Assembly (NCBI GenBank): GCA_903842845.1
Contig: CAIMNN010000188.1
Span: 1-5,418 of the forward strand
DNA length: 5,418 bases
Origin: an uncultured Acidobacteriaceae bacterium
GTDB taxonomy: Bacteria; Acidobacteriota; Terriglobia; Terriglobales; Acidobacteriaceae
Direction: 5' to 3'
The notes beneath the pieces were generated by a model. That model was given only the letters and a program-made list of their open reading frames with translations, ran no database searches and was not told where the DNA came from. Below, piece by piece: positions 1 through 3,970 of this stretch (positions are counted from its first letter, which is position 1; each line of letters opens with the position of its first letter). The translations under genes and the position numbers were made by a program.

Positions 1-606
1 ACGCAAAACGGCAGCGTCCTCTTCGCCGTTATGCAACTCACCGGCGGCCAAAACCCGGTTTATGAGAAGCTCAACTCCATCCACATCGCCGAATCCGTCT
101 TCAGCTACGGAATCTCCGACGCGCCCGGCGGAATATGCTTGTACTCCCCCAACTCGAATCAGGGCGTGCTCGTCTCCGGAAAGGTCAGCGCAAATCTGCC
201 ACCGCCCTTTGACCAACTGCGCACACCGCCCGGCCACGAAATCCACGACAAGTTCGTCGTCTGTGGACTCAACGGCGCTGACCCGACTGTCTACTGCGGC
301 TCCTCGAATCTGGCCACAGGCGGCGAAGAATCCAACGGCGACAACCTGCTCGAGATCCACGACGCTGACGTTGCAACGGCCTTCGCAATCGAGGCGCTTC
401 TCCTCGTCGACCACTACAACTTCCTCGACCACTATGGGAAGAAGGTAGCCGCCAATGCTGCTGCCGCAAAATCAACTAAGCCGAAGGTGTCAGCCAAAAA
501 AGCTCCGGCGAAAAAAGCTGCCAGGAAAGCCGCGAAGAAGGCCCCCGCTAAAAAAGCTGCCAAGAAAGCTCCGGCCAAGAAAGCTGACAAAAAGTCAAAG
601 CGCTAA
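1..606 (+). CDS. Phospholipase D-like domain protein with Lys/Ala-rich histone H1-like C-terminal tail (5' end outside window)
   Basis: The frame is open from base 1, so the N-terminus lies upstream and the first ATG (31) is probably internal. The visible part has two sections. The first resembles the C-terminal half of a PLD-superfamily (phosphodiesterase/nuclease) domain: an HDK motif (His at 244-246, Lys at 250-252) followed by VYCGSSNLA and NGDNLLEI, the usual order of the second HKD motif and its downstream Ser/Asn segment. The aspartate expected 5 residues after the Lys is Gly here. From about 436 to the stop comes a tail of some 55 residues built from AKKAPAKKA-type repeats, strongly basic, like histone H1/HU-tail proteins that bind DNA non-specifically. 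The known chemistry of the family is phosphodiester hydrolysis; a nucleic-acid substrate is inferred from the tail. The gene is followed 33 nt later by a small ORF that may be co-transcribed. The PLD assignment rests on motifs in a fragment, so the exact family is uncertain. Confidence 0.75.
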   Translation, partial: TQNGSVLFAVMQLTGGQNPVYEKLNSIHIAESVFSYGISDAPGGICLYSPNSNQGVLVSGKVSANLPPPFDQLRTPPGHEIHDKFVVCGLNGADPTVYCGSSNLATGGEESNGDNLLEIHDADVATAFAIEALLLVDHYNFLDHYGKKVAANAAAAKSTKPKVSAKKAPAKKAARKAAKKAPAKKAAKKAPAKKADKKSKR

Positions 607-639
607 CGCACTCAACTCACTCATTGCTCAAGGAGAAAT

Positions 640-819
640 ATGGCCACCAAGAAAAAAGCAACCAATACGCCCGCACCCTCTGTCGACAAAGCGCCTCAAT
701 CCAAGACCGACGCCGCTCGCGCCGTCGCACTGCATCTCCACGAGGACGACTCCTGGACAACCAGCTACTTCACCAACGGCGACCTCCACCAAAAAGAACG
801 CGTCCTCTTCGGCGCCTGA
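640..819 (+). CDS. Small 59-residue protein of unknown function, Lys-rich N-terminus
   Basis: An ATG at 640 is preceded by AAGGAG (630-635) at a suitable distance and opens 59 codons ending at TGA 817-819. The protein begins MATKKKA, like the lysine-rich starts of small acidobacterial basic proteins. A Pro/Ser/Lys linker follows, then a more ordinary, mixed-charge half with HLHEDDSWTTSYFTNGDLH and a C-terminal RVLFGA. I do not recognise the family. There is no signal peptide, membrane segment or cysteine. It lies 33 nt after the PLD-like gene in the same direction and is closed by a hairpin at 834-862, so the two may form one transcription unit. The strong ribosome binding site, GC-rich codon ends and terminator placement support a real gene. 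Longer overlapping frames in this stretch look like shadows. Confidence 0.6.
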   Translation: MATKKKATNTPAPSVDKAPQSKTDAARAVALHLHEDDSWTTSYFTNGDLHQKERVLFGA

Positions 820-833
820 TGCACTTTGCCAAA

Positions 834-862
834 ATGGGCTTGCATACCCGCCGCAAGCCCAT
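834..862 (+). terminator. Hairpin terminator after the PLD-like/59-aa unit
   Basis: ATGGGCTTGC (834-843) and GCAAGCCCAT (853-862) form a perfect 10-bp stem with a 9-nt loop, starting 15 bases after the small ORF's stop. The 3' side continues ATTT, a weak U-tract, and the 5' side is A-rich (AAA at 831-833). It probably ends the upstream transcript before nrdR begins. Termination efficiency is uncertain because the U-tract is short. Confidence 0.6.
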
Positions 863-880
863 ATTTCATGCAACATCGTC

Positions 881-886
881 TAGAAT
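881..886 (+). promoter_or_regulatory. Possible -10 box of nrdR (TAGAAT)
   Basis: TAGAAT at 881-886 matches five of six consensus -10 positions and sits between the hairpin and the nrdR ATG at 896. Transcription would start near 892-894, leaving almost no leader, which fits the lack of a Shine-Dalgarno sequence before nrdR. No convincing -35 hexamer is found 16-18 bp upstream, so this is a tentative call. Confidence 0.3.
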
Positions 887-895
887 CATAAGTAT

Positions 896-1369
896 ATGAA
901 GTGTCCATTCTGCGGATACGCCCAGGACCGCGTCGTCGACTCACGCGAAAGCAAAGAGGCTGACTCCATCCGCCGCCGCCGTGAGTGCGAGCAGTGCAAC
1001 CGCCGCTTCACCACCTACGAGCGCATCGACGAGATTCCCTACATGGTCGTCAAAAAAGACGGCCGTCGCGAACGCTTTGAACGCCAGAAGATTCTCAACG
1101 GCCTGCTGCGCGCCTGCGAAAAGCGCCCTGTCTCCGCCGCGCGACTCGAATCAATCGTCGACGCATGCGAATCCTTCCTCATGGACGCGCCCGAACGCGA
1201 GCGCTCCACAACCGAGATAGGCGAGCTCATCATGGACCACCTCAAAGACCTCGACACCGTCGCCTACATCCGCTTCGCCTCCGTCTACCTCGACTTCCAG
1301 GACATCGCCGAGTTCAAAACCGCGCTTGAGGCGCTCATCGGCCAGCACAGCAAAGGAAAAAAGCAATGA
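896..1369 (+). CDS. nrdR: Transcriptional repressor NrdR
   Basis: This is a full-length NrdR of 157 residues, close to the family's usual 150-160. It binds NrdR boxes in front of ribonucleotide reductase operons and represses them according to the ATP/dATP bound, so it tunes dNTP supply. An N-terminal zinc ribbon is visible with ligands C3, C6, C31 and C34 (CPFCG and CEQC). The family hallmark DSRESKEADSIRRRREC follows the first pair, then RRFTTYER. An ATP-cone domain runs from about residue 49 to 139, with VVKKDGRRERF at its start and the conserved VAYIRFASVY near its end. The start at 896 is fixed by the zinc-ribbon Met-Lys-Cys-Pro, although no Shine-Dalgarno sequence precedes it. The stop overlaps the start of the isocitrate dehydrogenase gene by 4 nt, implying co-transcription. 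No nrd structural gene is in the window, so its targets lie elsewhere. Confidence 0.97.
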   Translation: MKCPFCGYAQDRVVDSRESKEADSIRRRRECEQCNRRFTTYERIDEIPYMVVKKDGRRERFERQKILNGLLRACEKRPVSAARLESIVDACESFLMDAPERERSTTEIGELIMDHLKDLDTVAYIRFASVYLDFQDIAEFKTALEALIGQHSKGKKQ

Positions 1370-2385
1370 CCGCTCCACGCACCCACAAGATCACCCTCAT
1401 CCCCGGCGATGGCATCGGTCCCGAAGTCACACGCGCAGTAGTTCGCATTCTTGAAGCCACCGGCGTCAAGTTCGAGTGGGAGCGCTTCGCCGCCGGCGCT
1501 GAAGCCTTCGAGATCCACGGCGAATACATCCCCGCCGCCCTCTGCGAATCCATCGAGCGCAACCGCATCGCCCTCAAAGGCCCCGTCGGCACGCCCATCG
1601 GTGGCGGGTTCAAGAGCATCAACGTTACCCTGCGCAAAAAATTCGACCTCTTCGCCAACTTCCGCCCCATCAAAAACCTTCCCGGCCTCGATACCAAATT
1701 CCCTAACCTCGATCTCATCATCGTCCGAGAGAACACCGAGGGCGAGTATGTTGGCATCGAGCACGAAATCATCCCCGGTGTCGTTGAGTCCATCAAGGTC
1801 ATCACGGAAAAGGGCTCAACGCGTATTGCTAAGTTTGCCTTTGAGTACGCCCGCAAGCACGGCCGCAAGAAGATTCACTCCATCCACAAAGCCAACATCA
1901 TGAAGCTCTCCGACGGCCTCTTCCTCGAGTGTGCGCGCCGCGTCTCGGAGGGTTTCCCTGAGATCGTCTACGGCGAGCACATCATCGACAACACATGCAT
2001 GCAGATGGTCATGAACCCCTGGCAGTACGACACACTGTTGCTCGAGAATCTCTACGGCGACATCGTCAGCGATCTCTGCGCAGGATTAGTCGGCGGTCTC
2101 GGCCTCGTCCCCGGCGCCAACATCGGACTCGAGTGCGCAATCTTCGAAGCCGTCCACGGCTCTGCGCCCGACATCGCCGGCAAAGATGTGGCCAACCCTA
2201 CAGCGCTCTTGCAATCAGCCGTTCTGATGCTGCGCCATATTGACGAGCAGGCTGCAGCCGACCGTGTGCAGACCGCAATCGAGACTGTCTATGGCGAGCG
2301 CAAGACCCTCACTCGCGACGTAGGCGGCAAAGCCGGCACCACCGAGTTCGCAGACGCCATCATCGCCGCACTGCCCCCGGCATAA
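1366..2385 (+). CDS. icd: Isocitrate dehydrogenase, NAD-dependent type
   Basis: This 339-residue beta-decarboxylating dehydrogenase oxidises isocitrate to 2-oxoglutarate and CO2 in the TCA cycle. It has the N-terminal LIPGDGIGPEV motif. Isocitrate-binding residues match the E. coli enzyme: S84, N86, R90, R100, R121 and Y128 (KSINVTLRKKFDLFANFRP and RENTEGEYVGIE), plus K175. Metal ligands are D208, D232 and D236. The serine/asparagine/arginine pattern separates it from 3-isopropylmalate and homoisocitrate dehydrogenases. In the cofactor loop HGSAPDIAGKD, D269-I270 occupy the places of K344-Y345 that give E. coli its NADP preference; Asp/Ile there is typical of NAD-dependent enzymes. The length also fits the short NAD-type rather than the roughly 415-residue NADP type. 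The start at 1366 overlaps the nrdR stop (ATGA) and has AAAGGA at 1352-1357 within nrdR, suggesting coupled translation. The gene converges with rsmE. Confidence 0.93.
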   Translation: MTAPRTHKITLIPGDGIGPEVTRAVVRILEATGVKFEWERFAAGAEAFEIHGEYIPAALCESIERNRIALKGPVGTPIGGGFKSINVTLRKKFDLFANFRPIKNLPGLDTKFPNLDLIIVRENTEGEYVGIEHEIIPGVVESIKVITEKGSTRIAKFAFEYARKHGRKKIHSIHKANIMKLSDGLFLECARRVSEGFPEIVYGEHIIDNTCMQMVMNPWQYDTLLLENLYGDIVSDLCAGLVGGLGLVPGANIGLECAIFEAVHGSAPDIAGKDVANPTALLQSAVLMLRHIDEQAAADRVQTAIETVYGERKTLTRDVGGKAGTTEFADAIIAALPPA

Positions 2386-2410
2386 ATTTTCTCTGTGCTC
2401 TATTAATGAT

Positions 2411-2452
2411 AAGGATGCCCCATCCTTGCGCGTTTTCTAGCGCAAGGGTGGG
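2411..2452. terminator. Convergent hairpin between icd and rsmE, with competing stems
   Basis: CCCATCCTTGCGC (2419-2431) pairs with GCGCAAGGGTGGG (2440-2452), giving a 13-bp stem with one T-G wobble and an 8-nt loop, GTTTTCTA. The arm CATCCTT (2421-2427) can instead pair with AAGGATG (2411-2417) in a second, 7-bp hairpin. It lies 26 nt after the icd stop and 67 nt beyond the rsmE stop, so it may terminate both genes. There is no T-tract directly after it on either strand, so it could equally be a dispersed palindromic repeat. On the rsmE side, a T6 run (A6 at 2472-2477) may help ending. Confidence 0.5.
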
Positions 2453-2518
2453 AATCTGAGATCTCACAAATAAAAAATGTCTTTGCGACGAAGGCGCGGT
2501 TGGCCCCACCACAGGTGG

Positions 2519-3250
2519 CTACTCCAGCATCGCCGCCGTCACCGACAACGCCGCAATCGTCGCCGTCTCTGCTCTCAGGATGCGCGGCCCCAAACTCACC
2601 GCCGTCCATCCATTCGCATCGAAGAGCGCTTCCTCATCCGGCGCCCATCCACCCTCGGGTCCAATCGCCAGCTCTATCGCCGGCATATCCGCGCCACTCG
2701 CCGTCAGTGCAGCATCCAGCGCCGTGCGCAACGTCGTCGTGCGCTCCTGCTCGGCCAACACCAGCCGCGTCGCATGTGCCTCCGCGCGTAACCGCTCCGA
2801 CAGCGGCACAGGCGCGTGTATCACCGGCTCATCCGACCGCCGCGATTGCTGCGCCGCCTCATGCGCAATGCGCCGCCAGCGCTCCGCACGCTTCTCCGCC
2901 GTCAACGCCAGGTGCTTCTCCGTGCGCCGCGCTATCACCGGCGCAATCTCCGCCACACCCAGCTCAACAGCCTTTTCAATCGCCCACTCCATCCGGTCGA
3001 ATTTGAAAACCGATAGCACCAGCGTGATCGGCAGCGCCGGGTCCGCCTCTATCTCCGCCAGCAGATTGAAGCGCACCTCGGCAGTCGACACGGCGACCAC
3101 CTCGGCGTGAAAAACCTTGCCGCCAGTCACCACATCCGCTTCCATCCCCGGCTGCCCGCGCAGCACGCGCGCAAAGTGCTCCGCCTGCGCACCTGTGATG
3201 GCTGCCGTGGCCTCATCCCATCTCTCTGCTATCCAGCGTCGTCTTGTCAT
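2519..3250 (-). CDS. rsmE: 16S rRNA (uracil(1498)-N(3))-methyltransferase RsmE
   Basis: RsmE uses S-adenosylmethionine to methylate N3 of U1498 of 16S rRNA in the small subunit. It is a SPOUT-class knotted methyltransferase with a small N-terminal PUA-like RNA-binding domain. The call rests on the N-terminal HFARVLRGQPGMEADVV segment, the KFDRMEWAIEKAVELGV stretch, IAHEAAQQSRRSDEPVI, and the SAM-binding knot with IGPEGGWAPDEE and LGPRILRAETATIAAL near the C-terminus. All are family signatures in the right order. I chose the start at 3250 (MTRRRWIAERW, 243 residues) because homologues begin next to the RRW segment and GAGAG (3255-3259) precedes it. A start at 3271 adds seven residues (250 in all) but has no Shine-Dalgarno sequence. 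The gene is read leftwards and converges with icd. A palindrome at 3387-3415 separates it from the KKAA peptide gene, so it probably has its own promoter, which I could not locate. Confidence 0.93.
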   Translation of the reverse strand: MTRRRWIAERWDEATAAITGAQAEHFARVLRGQPGMEADVVTGGKVFHAEVVAVSTAEVRFNLLAEIEADPALPITLVLSVFKFDRMEWAIEKAVELGVAEIAPVIARRTEKHLALTAEKRAERWRRIAHEAAQQSRRSDEPVIHAPVPLSERLRAEAHATRLVLAEQERTTTLRTALDAALTASGADMPAIELAIGPEGGWAPDEEALFDANGWTAVSLGPRILRAETATIAALSVTAAMLE

Positions 3251-3386
3251 CGCGCTCTCAGCCGGCTGCATTGCTTGTGCGCCGTACTGCTTCCCTCATG
3301 GAGTGTAACGCTAATCCAACTTCTATGCCGTGATTGCTTCTCTTCGTACTTAGCTTCCATCATCTGCCACATGTGCCCAAACGCAC

Positions 3387-3415
3387 CACGGGGGACGCTT
3401 GAAGCGTCCCCCGTG
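3387..3415 (-). terminator. Strong 14-bp palindrome, terminator of the KKAA peptide gene
   Basis: CACGGGGGACGCTT (3387-3400) and AAGCGTCCCCCGTG (3402-3415) are perfect inverted complements around a single G, so in practice an 11- to 12-bp GC-rich stem with a 5- to 7-nt loop. It begins 28 nt after the stop codon of the 30-residue peptide gene. No long T-run follows on the minus strand, so it may work as a GC-rich terminator or an RNA 3'-end stabiliser. Confidence 0.6.
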
Positions 3416-3442
3416 TGTGTTGGATTGTTGGGAAGTCCGCAG

Positions 3443-3535
3443 TTACTTCTTTTTCGCGGTCTTCTTTGCGGCCTTCTTCGCCGGCTTCTTTGCTGCCTTC
3501 TTAACGGCCTTCTTAGCTGCCTTCTTGGTTGCCAT
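3443..3535 (-). CDS. 30-residue Lys/Ala repeat peptide (histone H1-like)
   Basis: The peptide is MAT followed by six four-residue units (KKAA, KKAV, KKAA, KKPA, KKAA, KKTA) and KKK, with about half its residues lysine. At the DNA level the units form a 12-bp tandem repeat. Such sequence resembles the DNA-binding tails of bacterial histone H1-like proteins, and a nucleoid- or RNA-binding role is inferred, not shown. The frame stays open upstream to 3733, but the start at 3535 is preferred. GGGAG (3545-3549) lies 9 nt before it, and a good sigma70 promoter and leader hairpins occupy the supposed upstream coding part. The gene has its own promoter (3600-3628) and terminator (3387-3415), giving a predicted transcript of about 200 nt. 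It could also be mainly a small RNA that carries a short peptide. Confidence 0.65.
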   Translation of the reverse strand: MATKKAAKKAVKKAAKKPAKKAAKKTAKKK

Positions 3536-3553
3536 TTTCCTATTCTCCCTTTT

Positions 3554-3591
3554 CGATGTTTTTACATCGACTGCAGTTGTGAAAACTGCAG
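3554..3591 (-). promoter_or_regulatory. Two tandem hairpins in the leader of the KKAA peptide gene
   Basis: Reading the minus strand, CTGCAGTT/AACTGCAG (3591-3584 and 3578-3571, 5-nt loop) is a perfect 8-bp stem. One base later, CGATGT/ACATCG (3569-3564 and 3559-3554, 4-base AAAA loop) is a perfect 6-bp stem. They fill nearly the whole leader between the predicted transcription start (about 3593) and the Shine-Dalgarno sequence at 3545-3549. They may stabilise the 5' end or affect initiation; no known riboswitch is recognised. Confidence 0.5.
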
Positions 3592-3599
3592 ATGTTGAA

Positions 3600-3628
3600 T
3601 GTATAGAATTTGCAAGAGCCTGTGTCAA
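3600..3628 (-). promoter_or_regulatory. Sigma70-type promoter of the KKAA peptide gene
   Basis: On the minus strand a perfect -35 TTGACA (3628-3623) is followed after exactly 17 bp by TATACA (3605-3600), four of six matches to the -10 consensus including the TATA core. The DNA just upstream (3629-3658) is almost all A/T, in runs like an UP element that contacts the RNA polymerase alpha subunit. Transcription should start near 3593, giving a leader of about 58 nt. Confidence 0.65.
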
Positions 3629-3665
3629 GAAAAAAATCAACTTTTTGAAAAATATTTTCTTGACA
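3623..3665. repeat. 11-bp inverted repeat overlapping the -35, possible operator
   Basis: TGTCAAGAAAA (3623-3633) and TTTTCTTGACA (3655-3665) are perfect inverted copies separated by 21 A/T-rich bases. The left copy carries the minus-strand -35 box. The right copy shows an outward TTGACA on the plus strand, but no -10 follows it at 16-18 bp, so a divergent promoter is unlikely. The centre-to-centre distance is 32 bp, about three helical turns, which would place both half-sites on the same face. A regulator-binding site is inferred. Confidence 0.4.
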
Positions 3666-3802
3666 GTGATTCGCTCCTTGCTGTCCATCTGCGTTCGCAA
3701 AATGCATTTTGCGTCGTCGTCGTCATTCTTCACGCGCTTTCATCGCATCCACTGTCGCAATTCGATGCAAGGATTACCGCGCAAACATTGATCGCGCATC
3801 GC
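3666..3802. other. Non-coding spacer with an 18-bp perfect palindrome
   Basis: I see no supportable gene here. The stretch holds the perfect palindrome CGCAAAATGCATTTTGCG (3696-3713), directly followed by a short GTC trinucleotide run (3713-3724), then many TCGC/GCGA words without clear repeat structure. Open frames through it on the plus strand run into the antisense of sdaA and look like shadows. The base composition is less GC-rich than the flanking genes. Confidence 0.4.
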
Positions 3803-3937
3803 TCACTTCGCACTGCTGCAATGCGTTGTCAATTGCGACTTCACAAATTTGCCGAGCGTGCCAGCGTCGCGCTGCTTCACTAGATCGTCCAAATACGCCT
3901 GTTGATCTTTTGGTTTCGCTCTCAGATCGCAGTACAA
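3803..3937 (-). CDS. Possible small ORF of 44 residues just downstream of sdaA
   Basis: After the sdaA stop, the same minus-strand frame reads a protein-like sequence to TGA at 3805-3803. It has a hydrophilic, probably helical core including KPKDQQAYLDDLVKQRDAG, then TLGKFVKSQL and a short C-terminus. No ATG lies in this frame; the first candidate start is TTG at 3937-3935. An ATG at 3948 (ATG CAA then T7) would enter this frame only if the T run had one more base. GAGGTG, next to the sdaA stop (3971-3966), could serve as a distant ribosome binding site. The family is not recognised. It may be a TTG-started small protein, a frameshifted or slippage-dependent gene, a decayed remnant, or a chance open frame in the sdaA 3' region. 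Confidence 0.3.
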   Translation of the reverse strand: MYCDLRAKPKDQQAYLDDLVKQRDAGTLGKFVKSQLTTHCSSAK

Positions 3938-3970
3938 AAAAATTGCATTACATGCGTTGCGGCTTTCACC

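Noticed and set aside
455..899. Plus-strand open frames covering the Lys/Ala tail and the 59-residue gene
   Set aside because: They are frame-shifted readings of low-complexity and GC-rich coding DNA, without ribosome binding sites, and conflict with the better-supported ORF at 640-819.
1335..1868. Long minus-strand frames opposite icd
   Set aside because: They are shadows of a clearly identified dehydrogenase gene on the other strand.
2403..2609. 68-residue minus-strand open frame across the icd/rsmE spacer
   Set aside because: It spans the palindromic element and overlaps the end of rsmE on the same strand in another frame; its sequence is explained by the hairpin and rsmE.
3443..3535. 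CRISPR-like or satellite interpretation of the 12-bp tandem repeat
   Set aside because: The periodicity is explained by KKAA codon repeats; there are no spacers and no cas genes.
3660..3690. Plus-strand promoter from the outward TTGACA at 3660
   Set aside because: No -10-like hexamer lies 16-18 bp downstream and no plus-strand gene follows.
3536..3733. N-terminal extension of the KKAA peptide frame to an ATG at 3733 (96 residues)
   Set aside because: The extra part contains the sigma70 promoter, the inverted repeat and the leader hairpins, and reads as A/T-driven low-complexity residues. The start at 3535 has the Shine-Dalgarno sequence.
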